A DNA stretch of 64,000 nucleotides from Rugamonas sp045984285. Its GTDB lineage: Bacteria > Pseudomonadota > Gammaproteobacteria > Burkholderiales > Burkholderiaceae_D. A program made the position numbers and the translations under genes. Below the pieces are notes generated by a model that saw nothing but the letters and a program-made list of their open reading frames with translations, did no database searches and was not told the DNA's origin. This document shows, piece after piece, positions 42,605-56,215 of this stretch. Every line of letters begins with the position of its first letter. Position 1 is the stretch's first letter. The stretch spans positions 496,001 through 560,000 of the forward strand of contig NZ_JBJQIK030000002.1 of the NCBI RefSeq assembly GCF_045984285.3, given 5' to 3'.

Positions 42605-43030
42605 ATGGGAAATCTAACGGCCTTCCGCGCCCGTCTCAATACCGCGCGCGGCATCCAGTTTGCGTACATCGTCACCTCGCTCCTGGCAAATATCCTCGGC
42701 AGTGTCCTGAATACCGGCAATGAGGGCGGCCCGCTGTTCGGGCCGGCCGACATGGCCTATATGCTGTTCGATAACTTCTTCATGTACCTCTGGTACCGCA
42801 CGGATGCGATCGAGCGCGGCATCCACAGGCCCCGAGTACTCAACATCCTTGTGATCGTGCTGGGTTTCTTGACCATCCTCTATTACGTGCTGTGGTGGGA
42901 CAAAGCGCGCAGCAAGGGCAGGGTGCTGCTGAAATTCGCGATTATCGTCCTGCTGCATGTGGTGGCCTTCGTGCTGGGTATCTTCCTGTCGGACATGCTG
43001 TTCCCGCAGGAAGCCGGAGCCGGGTGGTGA
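42605..43030 (+). CDS. Small multi-pass membrane protein, unknown family
   Basis: A 141-residue inner-membrane protein with three or four hydrophobic helices (about 18-38, 52-66, 80-101, 110-132). The middle has a charged loop (R-T-D-A-I-E-R-G-I-H-R-P-R). I do not recognise the family. The ATG at 42605 is preferred to an in-frame TTG at 42599. It lies between the phoR terminator and a patatin-like lipoprotein gene on the same strand, 53 bp away, and may be transcribed with the latter. Its composition and codon use match its neighbours. Confidence 0.75.
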   Translation: MGNLTAFRARLNTARGIQFAYIVTSLLANILGSVLNTGNEGGPLFGPADMAYMLFDNFFMYLWYRTDAIERGIHRPRVLNILVIVLGFLTILYYVLWWDKARSKGRVLLKFAIIVLLHVVAFVLGIFLSDMLFPQEAGAGW

Positions 43031-43083
43031 TGCCGGACCGGCGCATACGGTACAATCCGCGGTTCAACTGAGCAGATTGACCC

Positions 43084-44100
43084 ATGCATTTAAACCGTTT
43101 GATTCTTGCCGTCCTGGCCGCCGCTGCGCTGGCCGGATGTGGCAGCACCCCCGCCACCCGGAGCACGCCGCCTGTCCTTACGCCCGGCGCCACCACCACG
43201 GCTCCCGACGGCACTCCGGCGGCGCCGCCCGTGATTCCTCCGGCGCTCGGTGATAACACCCCCACCAACCTGCCGCCCCCTGCGCCAGTGCTGCGCAAGG
43301 TGAAGATCGGTCTCGCCCTGGGAGGCGGCGCCGCGCGCGGCTTTGCCCACATCGGCGTGATCAAGGCGCTGGAAGCCAACGGCATCGTGCCGGACATCGT
43401 GGTCGGCACCAGCGCGGGCAGCGTGGTGGGCGCCATGTACGCGGCCGGGAACAATGCGGCGGCGCTGCAGAAGATGGCCAACGAGATGGACGAAGCGGCC
43501 ATTTCCGACTGGGCGCTGCCCCTGTTCAGCAAGTCCTCCGGCGTGCTGAAAGGCGAGGCGCTGCAGACCTATGTGAACAAGGCAGTGCAGTACCGCCCGA
43601 TCGAAAAGCTCAAGCTGCCCTTCGGCGCAGTGGCGGCCGACCTGAAGACGGGCCAGCCCATCCTGTTCCAGCGCGGGAATACCGGCATGGCGGTGCGCGC
43701 CAGTTCGGCGGTGCCCGGCGTATTCCAGCCCGTTACCATCGGCAGCCATACCTATGTCGACGGTGGCCTGGTGGCGCCGGTGCCGGTGCGTTTTGCGAAA
43801 GAGATGGGCGCGGAGTTCATCATCGCCGTCAATATCTCCACGCAGACCGAGGCCCAGGCCGCGATCTCCTCGCTGGAAGTCATCATGCAGACCTTCAGCA
43901 TCATGGGCCAGCGCATCAACCAGTATGAATTGCGCGACGCCGACATCGTGATCCAGCCGCCGCTCGGCAATATGGGCAGCAGCGACTTCGCCAGCCGTAC
44001 GCGGGCCATGCAGGCGGGCGAGAAGGCCACGCTGGCGCTGATGGCGCAGCTGAAGCAGAAACTCAACAAGGTGCGGCGCGAGGCGCCTGCCGTTCAATAA
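43084..44100 (+). CDS. Patatin-like phospholipase lipoprotein (RssA-like)
   Basis: A 338-residue envelope lipoprotein; lipobox L-A-G-C with the lipid Cys at 19, then a Pro/Thr-rich linker to about 70. The patatin domain has the oxyanion hole L-G-G-G-A-A-R-G near 79-86, the nucleophile Ser110 in G-T-S-A-G-S, and the catalytic Asp226 in D-G-G. It is expected to hydrolyse acyl chains from phospholipids or lysophospholipids; substrate and role unknown. The GlcG-like gene follows 22 bp later on the same strand. Confidence 0.9.
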   Translation: MHLNRLILAVLAAAALAGCGSTPATRSTPPVLTPGATTTAPDGTPAAPPVIPPALGDNTPTNLPPPAPVLRKVKIGLALGGGAARGFAHIGVIKALEANGIVPDIVVGTSAGSVVGAMYAAGNNAAALQKMANEMDEAAISDWALPLFSKSSGVLKGEALQTYVNKAVQYRPIEKLKLPFGAVAADLKTGQPILFQRGNTGMAVRASSAVPGVFQPVTIGSHTYVDGGLVAPVPVRFAKEMGAEFIIAVNISTQTEAQAAISSLEVIMQTFSIMGQRINQYELRDADIVIQPPLGNMGSSDFASRTRAMQAGEKATLALMAQLKQKLNKVRREAPAVQ

Positions 44101-44122
44101 CCACGCATAAGGACAAGAACAA

Positions 44123-44524
44123 ATGCAGACCAAACCATTCCTCACCCTGGCCGACGTCAAGAAGATCGCCGCTGCGGCCGAAGCGGAAGCGCTGGCCAAT
44201 AACTGGGCCGTATCGATCGCCATCTGCGACGACGGCGGCCACCTGCTGTGGCTGCAGCGCCTGGACGGCGCCGCGCCGCTGTCCTCGCACATTGCCCCGG
44301 CCAAGGCCAAGACCTCGGCGCTGGGCCGCCGTGAATCGCGCGTGTACGAAGAGATCATCAACAACGGCCGCGTGGCCTTCCTCAGCGCCCCTGAGCTGGA
44401 CGGCATGCTTGAGGGCGGCGTAAACATCGTGGTGGACGGCCACACCATCGGCGCCGTGGGCGTTTCCGGCGTCAAATCCAACGAAGACGCGCAGATCGCC
44501 AAGGCCGGCATCGCCGCCCTGTAA
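44123..44524 (+). CDS. GlcG/HbpS family protein
   Basis: A 133-residue small alpha/beta protein of the GlcG/HbpS (DUF336) family. Family marks: the N-terminal L-T-L-A-D-V-K-K-I-A-A-A-A-E, I-C-D-D-G-G-H-L-L near 34-42, and G-G-V-N-I-V-V-D-G-H-T-I-G-A-V-G-V-S-G. Relatives bind haem or cofactors or accompany glycolate and alcohol oxidases; none of those is adjacent here. A weak GGA precedes the ATG by about 10 nt. Possibly expressed with the patatin gene; the carA promoter begins right after it. Confidence 0.87.
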   Translation: MQTKPFLTLADVKKIAAAAEAEALANNWAVSIAICDDGGHLLWLQRLDGAAPLSSHIAPAKAKTSALGRRESRVYEEIINNGRVAFLSAPELDGMLEGGVNIVVDGHTIGAVGVSGVKSNEDAQIAKAGIAAL

Positions 44525-44540
44525 GCAGCAGGCGCACGGC

Positions 44541-44569
44541 TTGTGAAAAGGCGGCCTTTGGGTTATAAT
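44541..44569 (+). promoter_or_regulatory. Sigma-70 promoter of carAB
   Basis: -35 TTGTGA at 44541-44546 and a consensus -10 TATAAT at 44564-44569 with the ideal 17-bp spacing. Transcription would begin near 44576. Confidence 0.85.
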
Positions 44570-44575
44570 TCAAAG

Positions 44576-44710
44576 GTTTAGCCAAATCACATCTACCGTA
44601 GCGCCTACCACTCACACCCATCATCATCTGACCGCAACCTGGCCTCACGCCGGGATTCCTGCCGGTCGTCTGACGTGGCGCCGCTACGGTAACTTTATAC
44701 GGAGTTGCCC
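44576..44710 (+). promoter_or_regulatory. Structured 5' leader of carA
   Basis: About 135 nt separate the promoter from carA. A 9-bp perfect long-range stem pairs 44595-44603 with 44682-44690, enclosing about 78 nt that can form further stems (GACCG near 44629 with CGGTC near 44664). The outer stem ends about 10 nt before the ribosome-binding site GGAG at 44701-44704. The arrangement suggests control of carAB at the RNA level; no known riboswitch class is recognised. Confidence 0.5.
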
Positions 44711-45874
44711 TTGCCGCCATTTTTCGCTGGCCCAGCCGTTCCGGCCATCCTGGCCCTCGCTGACGGAACTATTTTCAAAGGTTATTCTATTGGCGCTGCC
44801 GGCCATACCACCGGTGAAGTCGTCTTTAATACCTCCATGACCGGATACCAGGAAATCCTGACCGATCCGAGCTATACCCGCCAGATCGTTACCCTGACTT
44901 ATCCGCATATCGGCAACTACGGTATCAATACCGAAGACGTCGAAGCCGCCAAAGTGGCCGCCGCAGGCCTCATCATCCGCGACCTGCCGCTGATGGCATC
45001 GAATTTCCGCTCCACCCAATCCCTGTCCGATTACCTGAAGGCCGAGAATGTCGTGGCCATCGCCGGCATCGATACCCGCAAGCTGACCCGCCTGCTGCGC
45101 GAGAAGGGCGCACAGGGCGGCGCCATCCTCACCGGCACGCTGGGCAACGAGCCTTCCGTGGCGCAGGCTGTCGAGCTGGCGCGCTCCTTCCCGGGCCTGA
45201 GCGGCATGGACCTGGCCAAGGTGGTGTCCACCAAGACCGCTTACGAGTTCACTGAAACCGAATGGAAGCTGGGCCAAGGCTACGGCAAGCAGGAGAAGCC
45301 GCGCTTCCACGTGGTCGCTTTCGACTACGGCGTGAAGCGCAATATCCTGCGCATGCTGGCCGAGCGCGGCTGCAAAGTGACCGTGCTGCCGGCGGAATCC
45401 ACCGCGGCCGATGCGCTGGCCCTGAACCCGGACGGCATCTTCCTGGCCAACGGCCCCGGCGACCCCGAGCCATGCGATTACGCGATCAAGGCTACCCGTG
45501 AACTGATGGAGAAGAAGATCCCGGTGTTCGGCATCTGCCTCGGCCACCAGATCATGGCCCTCGCTTCCGGCGCGAAGACGCTGAAGATGAAGTTCGGCCA
45601 CCACGGCGCCAACCACCCGGTGCAGGACCTGGACAGCAAGCAGGTGCTCATCACCTCGCAGAACCACGGTTTCGCCGTGGATGCGGCCACGCTGCCGGCC
45701 AACTGCCGCGTCACCCACGTGTCGCTGTTCGACGGTTCGCTGCAGGGCTTCGCCCGCACCGACACCCCGGCCTTCTGCTTCCAGGGCCACCCTGAAGCAT
45801 CGCCTGGTCCTACCGACGTCGCCTACCTGTTTGACCGCTTCATCTCGATGATGGAAGCCGCGGAGAAGAAATAA
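44711..45874 (+). CDS. carA: Carbamoyl-phosphate synthase small (glutaminase) chain
   Basis: A 387-residue glutamine amidotransferase that supplies ammonia to CarB for carbamoyl phosphate, precursor of arginine and pyrimidines. The N-terminal domain starts A-I-L-A-L-A-D-G-T-I-F; the nucleophile Cys is in F-G-I-C-L-G-H-Q, and the catalytic His/Glu pair in Q-G-H-P-E. There is no ATG: a TTG at 44711 is placed 6 nt after GGAG and is the likely start, with another TTG at 44705 too close to that site. carB begins directly after the stop. Confidence 0.95.
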   Translation: MPPFFAGPAVPAILALADGTIFKGYSIGAAGHTTGEVVFNTSMTGYQEILTDPSYTRQIVTLTYPHIGNYGINTEDVEAAKVAAAGLIIRDLPLMASNFRSTQSLSDYLKAENVVAIAGIDTRKLTRLLREKGAQGGAILTGTLGNEPSVAQAVELARSFPGLSGMDLAKVVSTKTAYEFTETEWKLGQGYGKQEKPRFHVVAFDYGVKRNILRMLAERGCKVTVLPAESTAADALALNPDGIFLANGPGDPEPCDYAIKATRELMEKKIPVFGICLGHQIMALASGAKTLKMKFGHHGANHPVQDLDSKQVLITSQNHGFAVDAATLPANCRVTHVSLFDGSLQGFARTDTPAFCFQGHPEASPGPTDVAYLFDRFISMMEAAEKK

Positions 45875-49093
<3,219 letters not shown>

Positions 49094-49126
49094 GCTCCTC
49101 GAGTAGCACGCAGGATCTTAATCACG

Positions 49127-49165
49127 GAGCCCGCGCCGCAGTCTGGCGCGGGCTCTGTGTTTTTT
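49127..49165 (+). terminator. Rho-independent terminator of carAB
   Basis: An 11-bp perfect stem (49127-49137 with 49145-49155), 7-nt loop, followed by TGTGTTTTTT. It lies 33 bp after the carB stop and before greA. Confidence 0.92.
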
Positions 49166-49187
49166 GAAATTTAATCAAGAGACAACC

Positions 49188-49664
49188 ATGAATTCTGTTC
49201 CACTGACCAAATATGGCGCCGAGCTGCTGAAGGAAGAACTGCACCAGCTCAAAACCAAGGAGCGCCGCATTGTGATCGACGCGATCGCCGAAGCCCGTTC
49301 GCATGGCGACCTGTCGGAAAACGCAGAATATGACGCCGCCAAGGAGCGCCAGGCTTTCGTCGAAGGCCGCATCGCCGAGCTGGAAGGCAAATTGAGCAGC
49401 GCCCAGATCATCGATCCCTCGACGCTGGACGCGGACGGCCGCGTGGTGTTCGGCGCCACCGTGGACCTGGAAGACCTGGAGAATGGCCAGAAGGTCAGCT
49501 ACCAGATCGTGGGCGTGGACGAGGCGGACATCAAGCTGAATAAAGTGTCCGTGACCTCGCCGATCGCCCGCGCGCTGATCGGCAAGTCGGCCGAGGACGT
49601 GGTGGAAGTGCAGGCCCCGAGCGGCCCGCGCGAGTACGAAATCCTCGAAGTGCGCTACGTCTGA
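49188..49664 (+). CDS. greA: Transcription elongation factor GreA
   Basis: A 158-residue factor that rescues backtracked RNA polymerase by stimulating transcript cleavage. The N-terminal coiled coil carries the acidic tip in S-E-N-A-E-Y-D-A-A-K-E-R (about 42-53); the C-terminal FKBP-like domain ends with S-P-I-A-R-A-L-I-G-K. The ATG at 49188 gives the usual N-terminus P-L-T-K-Y-G; an upstream in-frame codon at 49164 lies in the carAB terminator. The stop overlaps the next start (TGATG). Confidence 0.96.
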   Translation: MNSVPLTKYGAELLKEELHQLKTKERRIVIDAIAEARSHGDLSENAEYDAAKERQAFVEGRIAELEGKLSSAQIIDPSTLDADGRVVFGATVDLEDLENGQKVSYQIVGVDEADIKLNKVSVTSPIARALIGKSAEDVVEVQAPSGPREYEILEVRYV

Positions 49665-50104
49665 TGCTGCTGGCGCGCCTTCGCCTGCTGGTGGCCGTGG
49701 TCTGGGCGGGCAGCCTGTGGACCGTGGGCTACCTGGTGGCGCCCACGCTGTTCGCCACGCTCAGCGACCGCTCGCTGGCGGGCACGATTGCGGGCAGCAT
49801 GTTCCATGTGCAGGCCATGGCTTCGCTGGTGTGCGGCCTGCTGCTGATGCTGTTGCTGTGGCTGGCCACGCCTGAGTGGCGTTCGGTGCGCCGGCGCAAG
49901 GTGCTGGCGATTATCGCGGCAATGCTGCTGTGTACCGTGGCGGTGCATTTCGGCCTGCAGCCGATGATGGCGGAGCTGCGGGCGACCGGGCTGGTGGAGG
50001 AGGCGGTGAAGAGCCGCTTCGGGCTGCTGCACGGGGTGTCCAGCGTGATCTATCTCGTGGAGAGCTTTTTGGCGGTTTGGCTGCTGATCTCAGTCACCGA
50101 CTGA
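49664..50104 (+). CDS. DUF4149 family membrane protein
   Basis: A 146-residue inner-membrane protein with four predicted helices (about 5-25, 45-66, 78-97, 122-142). The pattern W-x-G-S-L-W-T-V-G-Y-L-V-A-P-T-L-F followed by R-x-x-A-G-x-I-A-G-x-M-F is the DUF4149 signature, also seen in TMEM205-like proteins; function unknown. It is translationally coupled to greA through a 1-bp overlap, a pairing common in betaproteobacteria. Palindrome copy 4 lies just after its stop. Confidence 0.88.
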   Translation: MLLARLRLLVAVVWAGSLWTVGYLVAPTLFATLSDRSLAGTIAGSMFHVQAMASLVCGLLLMLLLWLATPEWRSVRRRKVLAIIAAMLLCTVAVHFGLQPMMAELRATGLVEEAVKSRFGLLHGVSSVIYLVESFLAVWLLISVTD

Positions 50105-50108
50105 GTTG

Positions 50109-50165
50109 CCGGAAATTGGGGACAGACCCGGATTTCAAAAATCCGGGTCTGTCCCCAATTTCCGG
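50109..50165. repeat. Dispersed palindrome, copy 4 (57 bp)
   Basis: A perfect inverted repeat with two 27-bp arms (50109-50135 and 50139-50165) and a 3-nt loop, core AATTGGGGACAGACCC. It sits between the convergent DUF4149 and yhbY genes, 4 bp after one stop codon and 12 bp from the other. Confidence 0.9.
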
Positions 50166-50177
50166 CGAGCCGCGGAC

Positions 50178-50642
50178 TTAGGCGAGCGCCTTCTTGCTGC
50201 TGGTCTGGCGCTTCTTGGCGCGCTTGATATTGCCGCCCTGGGTCACGCGTTCATTACCCTTCAGCAGAACCTTGCTCACGGTCGGCTTCTTGGTGCCGCT
50301 TGGGCTGGGCTTGACGATGGTAACGGTGCGCATGCCTTTGCCGGCCTTGGCGTTGCCGGTCTTCTCGGTTTCCTTCTTCGGGCGGTACAGCACCAGCAGC
50401 TTGCCGATGTGCTGCACCGGCGCCGCATCCAGCTCCGCGCAGATGGTTTCATACATTTCGATGCGGGCTTCGCGGTCGTCGCCGAAAACGCGGACCTTGA
50501 TCAGGCCGTGCGAATCCAGGCCCAGTTCGATTTCCTTCATCACGGCGGGGGTGAGGCCCGCTTCGCCAATCATGACGATAGGTTTCAGGCCGTGCGCTTC
50601 GGCGCGCAGTGCGCTGCGCTCGACAGGTGTCAGGTTCAACAT
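50178..50642 (-). CDS. yhbY: YhbY family RNA-binding protein
   Basis: A 154-residue protein. The CRM/YhbY domain (about 1-95) shows L-R-A-E-A-H-G-L-K-P-I-V-M-I-G-E-A-G-L-T and the G-x-x-G-like loop before I-E-L-G-L-D-S-H-G-L-I-K-V; it binds precursor 50S ribosomal subunits. A basic tail of about 55 residues, rich in Lys and Thr, extends beyond the normal 97-residue length. It is divergent from rlmE, as in many proteobacteria. Confidence 0.93.
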   Translation of the reverse strand: MLNLTPVERSALRAEAHGLKPIVMIGEAGLTPAVMKEIELGLDSHGLIKVRVFGDDREARIEMYETICAELDAAPVQHIGKLLVLYRPKKETEKTGNAKAGKGMRTVTIVKPSPSGTKKPTVSKVLLKGNERVTQGGNIKRAKKRQTSSKKALA

Positions 50643-50685
50643 ATTGATTTTTCAGTGGTTCTCTTAAAAGCAGTATTCTACGCGA

Positions 50686-51336
50686 ATGGCAAAGAACAAA
50701 TTAAATAAAAACTGGTTGCACGACCATATCAACGACCCCTACGTGAAGGCGGCCCAGAAGGACGGCTACCGCGCGCGGGCCGCGTACAAGCTCAAGGAGA
50801 TCGACGAAGACGCCAAACTGATCAAGCCCGGCCAGGTCATTGTGGACCTGGGCTGCACCCCCGGCAGCTGGGGCCAGTACGTGCGCCGCAAGCTGGCGGG
50901 CGGGGAGGACGGGGGCATCAACGGCACCATGATCGGCCTTGATATTTTGCCAATGGAACCCATCGCCGACATGCACTTCATCCAGGGCGACTTCCGCGAG
51001 CAGGAAGTGCTCGACCGGCTGGCCGACGTGCTGCAGGGGCGCAAGGCGGACCTGGTGCTGTCCGACATGGCGCCCAACCTGTCCGGCATTGCCATCGCCG
51101 ACGCGGCGCGCATGGAAGACCTGATCGACATTGCAATTGAGTTTTCTCAACATCATATGAAACCCGGCGGCGCCTTGCTGGTCAAATGTTTCAAGGACAT
51201 GGGTTTTACCCAGATCGTTGAAAAATTCCGCCGTGAATTCAAGACGGTGGCGCAGAAAAAACCGAAGGCGAGCCGCGATAAATCTTCGGAAATCTTCCTG
51301 CTGGGCCGCGGATTGAAAAATCCGGTAGAAAATTGA
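50686..51336 (+). CDS. rlmE: 23S rRNA (uridine-2'-O)-methyltransferase RlmE
   Basis: A 216-residue SAM-dependent enzyme (FtsJ/RrmJ) that methylates U2552 in the 23S rRNA A-loop. The SAM-binding loop is D-L-G-C-T-P-G-S-W-G-Q-Y (about 50-61); the catalytic K-D-K-E tetrad is represented by K in A-A-Y-K-L-K-E, D in S-D-M-A-P-N, K in L-L-V-K-C-F and E in S-S-E-I-F. Precedes ftsH as in E. coli. The 169-bp gap to ftsH probably contains its own promoter. Confidence 0.96.
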   Translation: MAKNKLNKNWLHDHINDPYVKAAQKDGYRARAAYKLKEIDEDAKLIKPGQVIVDLGCTPGSWGQYVRRKLAGGEDGGINGTMIGLDILPMEPIADMHFIQGDFREQEVLDRLADVLQGRKADLVLSDMAPNLSGIAIADAARMEDLIDIAIEFSQHHMKPGGALLVKCFKDMGFTQIVEKFRREFKTVAQKKPKASRDKSSEIFLLGRGLKNPVEN

Positions 51337-51505
51337 TAATCTGACCCTTGTTTTCGGCCATCCAAGCCGCACATCGGCCCGGAAAGGTGGTGTTTCGCTG
51401 CTTTTCCCGCACCTTTGGGGCAGGTTTCTTAGCACGGCCTGCTTATTGCGAGTAAAATGATTCGAGCTACAGGTAACAGGTGCGCAGGCATCCGAAGGAG
51501 TTTTC

Positions 51506-53389
<1,884 letters not shown>

Positions 53390-53411
53390 TAGCGCACGCC
53401 GCATCAGCATA

Positions 53412-53447
53412 GAAAGGGTGAGGAGGAATCCTCGCCCTTTTCGTTTT
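53412..53447 (+). terminator. Terminator after ftsH
   Basis: A stem of about 12 bp (53413-53424 with 53429-53440, one G-T pair) in which the descending arm ends in CCCTTTTCGTTTT. It lies between the ftsH stop and the folP start. Confidence 0.75.
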
Positions 53448-53456
53448 CAGAACGCC

Positions 53457-54281
53457 ATGCCTACCATTCCATTCGGCCGCTTCAATTTCCCGGCGCAGCG
53501 CGCGCTCGTGATGGGCATCCTCAATGTGACGCCCGATTCCTTTTCCGACGGCGGCCAGTTCGCCTCCCTCGACTACGCCATTTCGCACGCGGAGCAGATG
53601 ATCCGCGACGGCGTGGACATCATCGACGTGGGCGGCGAATCCACCCGGCCCGGCGCGCCGCCGGTGCCGCTGGAAGATGAGCTGCACCGCGTCATGCCCG
53701 TGCTGTATGCGCTGCGCGACTGTGGCAAGGCCATCTCGGTCGATACCTACAAGCCGCAGCTGATGCGCGAAGCGGTGCTGGCCGGCGTGGATATGATCAA
53801 CGATATCAACGGCTTCCGCGCCGAGGGCGCCATCGAAGCGGTGCGCGACAGCGACTGTGCGCTGTGTATCATGCACATGCTTGATCAACCTGCAACCATG
53901 CAGCAGAAGCCGGAGTACGGCGACGTGGTGCGCGAGGTGACGGACTTCCTGCGCGGGCGCATCGAGGCCATGACGGCGGCCGGTATTGACCGGGGTCGCC
54001 TGTGGATCGATCCGGGCTTTGGCTTTGGCAAGACCGTCGAGCATAATTACGCTTTACTCAAGGCAGGCCGCCAGATGGTGGCCGAACTGGGCGTGCCGCT
54101 GCTGGCCGGCCTGTCGCGCAAGTCGATGATCGGCGCGGTGACGGGCAAGCCGGTGGAGCAGCGCCTGGCGGGCAGCATTGGCGGCGCGCTGGCCGCCGTG
54201 GCGCATGGCGCGCAGATCGTGCGGGTGCACGATGTGGCCGAAACGGTGGACGCGCTCAAGGTGTGGCAGGCAGCACATTAA
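53457..54281 (+). CDS. folP: Dihydropteroate synthase
   Basis: A 274-residue enzyme that condenses p-aminobenzoate with hydroxymethyl-dihydropterin pyrophosphate in folate synthesis; target of sulfonamides. Motifs: G-I-L-N-V-T-P-D-S-F-S-D-G-G (about 19-32), D-V-G-G-E-S-T-R-P-G-A (about 57-67), I-N-D-I-N-G-F, and the C-terminal R-V-H-D-V. The ATG at 53457 was chosen since an upstream codon at 53418 lies inside the ftsH terminator. Adjacent to glmM (18 bp), the usual folP-glmM operon. Confidence 0.96.
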   Translation: MPTIPFGRFNFPAQRALVMGILNVTPDSFSDGGQFASLDYAISHAEQMIRDGVDIIDVGGESTRPGAPPVPLEDELHRVMPVLYALRDCGKAISVDTYKPQLMREAVLAGVDMINDINGFRAEGAIEAVRDSDCALCIMHMLDQPATMQQKPEYGDVVREVTDFLRGRIEAMTAAGIDRGRLWIDPGFGFGKTVEHNYALLKAGRQMVAELGVPLLAGLSRKSMIGAVTGKPVEQRLAGSIGGALAAVAHGAQIVRVHDVAETVDALKVWQAAH

Positions 54282-54299
54282 CGATAAAGGGACAAGAAC

Positions 54300-55652
54300 A
54301 TGGCACGTAAATACTTTGGCACCGACGGGGTGCGCGGACTGGTGGGCGAAGCCCCGATTACGCCCGATTTCGTGATGCGCCTCGGCTATGCCGCAGGCAA
54401 GGTGCTGGCGAAAACGGCCACCGCCGGCACGGCCCGTCCCACGGTGCTGATCGGCAAGGACACGCGTATCTCCGGCTATATGCTGGAAGCGGCGCTGGAA
54501 GCTGGTTTCGCCGCAGCCGGCGTGGACGTGATGCTGGCCGGCCCCATGCCCACGCCCGCCATCGCCTACCTGACCCGCGCGCTGCGCCTCTCGGCCGGTG
54601 TGGTGATCTCCGCCTCGCACAACCCCTTCCAGGACAATGGCATCAAGTTCTTCTCCGACCAGGGCACCAAGCTGCCGGACGCGGTGGAGCTGGACATTGA
54701 AGCCCAGATCGACCAGCCCATGAGCTGCGTGCCTTCCGAAAAGCTGGGCCGCGCCAAGCGCCTGGACGACGCGTCCGGCCGCTACATCGAATTCTGCAAG
54801 AGCACCTTCCCGAATGAACTGGACCTGCGCGGGCTGAAAATCGTGGTCGATTCCGCCCACGGCGCCGCCTACAATATCGCGCCGCACGTGTTCCACGAGC
54901 TGGGCGCCGAAGTGGTCTCCATTGGCAACAAGCCGGATGGCTTCAACATCAATGACGGCCACGGCGCCACCGCGCCGAAGGCCATGGCCGCCGCCGTGCT
55001 GGCGCATGACGCCGACCTCGGCATCGCGCTGGACGGCGATGCCGACCGCCTCATCATGTGCGACGCCAACGGCCGCCTCTATAACGGCGACGAACTGCTG
55101 TACGTGATGGTGATGGACCGCCTGGCTACCGGCCCGGTAGCGGGCGCCGTGGGCACGCTGATGACCAATATGGCGCTGGAAGTGGCGTTCAGGGAAAAAG
55201 GTATCGGCTTCGCGCGCGCCAAGGTGGGCGACCGCTACGTGCTGGAAGTGATGAAGGAAAAGGGCTGGATCCTGGGCGGGGAGGGCAGCGGCCACCTGCT
55301 GGCGCTGGACAAGCACACCACGGGCGACGGCATCGTCTCCGCGCTGCAGGTGCTGAGCGCCCTGAAGCGCAGCGGCAAGACGCTGGCGCAGATTGCCGGT
55401 GCGCTGGAGCTGTTCCCGCAGACCCTGATCAATGTGCGCGTGCCCGCCGGTTTCGACTGGCAGAAGAATCCGGCCATGGTGTCGGAGAAAGAGCGTGTGG
55501 AACAGGAGCTGGGCGATACCGGCCGCGTGCTGATCCGCGCCTCCGGCACCGAACCGCTGATCCGCGTGATGGTGGAAGCACGCGACGCCGAGCGCGCCCA
55601 GAGCATGGCGCGCCGGATTGCCGACAAGGTGGAACTGCCCGCCGCCGCTTAA
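54300..55652 (+). CDS. glmM: Phosphoglucosamine mutase
   Basis: A 450-residue enzyme converting glucosamine-6-phosphate to glucosamine-1-phosphate, feeding UDP-GlcNAc for cell wall and LPS. The phosphoserine lies in I-S-A-S-H-N-P-F (about 101-108), the Mg site in D-G-D-A-D-R (about 243-248), sugar loop G-E-G-S-G-H, and the phosphate-binding R-A-S-G-T-E-P. AAAGGGACAAGAAC precedes the ATG. Ends a housekeeping cluster; a small hairpin without T run follows. Confidence 0.97.
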   Translation: MARKYFGTDGVRGLVGEAPITPDFVMRLGYAAGKVLAKTATAGTARPTVLIGKDTRISGYMLEAALEAGFAAAGVDVMLAGPMPTPAIAYLTRALRLSAGVVISASHNPFQDNGIKFFSDQGTKLPDAVELDIEAQIDQPMSCVPSEKLGRAKRLDDASGRYIEFCKSTFPNELDLRGLKIVVDSAHGAAYNIAPHVFHELGAEVVSIGNKPDGFNINDGHGATAPKAMAAAVLAHDADLGIALDGDADRLIMCDANGRLYNGDELLYVMVMDRLATGPVAGAVGTLMTNMALEVAFREKGIGFARAKVGDRYVLEVMKEKGWILGGEGSGHLLALDKHTTGDGIVSALQVLSALKRSGKTLAQIAGALELFPQTLINVRVPAGFDWQKNPAMVSEKERVEQELGDTGRVLIRASGTEPLIRVMVEARDAERAQSMARRIADKVELPAAA

Positions 55653-55704
55653 GCGTCGTTGCCGCGCAGGCGGCAAGCCAGGAGAGTGCTGCACGGCATC
55701 AACA

Positions 55705-55734
55705 TTGACTGCCCCCCTGGGGAGCGAGTATGAT
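55705..55734 (+). promoter_or_regulatory. Promoter of the tRNA pair
   Basis: -35 TTGACT at 55705-55710 and -10 TATGAT at 55729-55734, 18-bp spacing, ending about 9 bp before tRNA-Pro. Confidence 0.75.
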
Positions 55735-55743
55735 TGGTCTTAT

Positions 55744-55820
55744 CGGAGTGTAGCGCAGCCCGGTAGCGCACCTGCTTTGGGAGCAGGGGGTCCAAGGTTC
55801 GAATCCTTGTACTCCGACCA
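55744..55820 (+). tRNA. tRNA-Pro (anticodon TGG)
   Basis: A 77-nt cloverleaf: acceptor CGGAGTG pairs with TACTCCG, D arm GCGC..GCGC, anticodon arm CTGCT-TTGGGAG-style loop with TGG, T arm with GGTTCGAATCC, encoded CCA at 55818-55820. Confidence 0.95.
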
Positions 55821-55829
55821 CATTCCGCA

Positions 55830-55858
55830 AGCGGGCTGTCACGTACAGCCCGCTTTTC
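55830..55858 (+). terminator. Hairpin between the two tRNAs
   Basis: A 10-bp perfect stem (55830-55839 with 55845-55854) with a 5-nt loop followed by TTTCATTT. It could terminate after tRNA-Pro or be a processing structure in a joint transcript; only 17 bp separate it from tRNA-Arg. Confidence 0.65.
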
Positions 55859-55871
55859 ATTTGTACCCCTA

Positions 55872-55948
<77 letters not shown>

Positions 55949-56215
55949 TCACGTGTGGCAGCGCAGGCCCTGCATCATCTGTTCCACATCCCCACCAATG
56001 CGCCATCGTGGCGCGATGCACCACGAGCCCGATCTGCTCGAGCAGGACATGCTGTCCAGGCGCATCAGGCCGTGCGCTTGAGCTGGGAGCGTTTCAAGTG
56101 AGCCGCAACTGTACTTGCGGTAGAAAAGAGACATCTACCGCCAATTCGATTGAGGTTTTGAAGTCAGGAAATTATAGTGTCCTGGGCAAAACTAATAATC
56201 ACATTCGGGGGAAAT

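Noticed and set aside
55949..56215. Short frames of 61-91 codons between tRNA-Arg and the Ig-like lipoprotein
   Set aside because: They overlap each other on both strands, have no good ribosome-binding sites and resemble no family. The tRNA end is not followed by an integrase, so I do not call an integration site.
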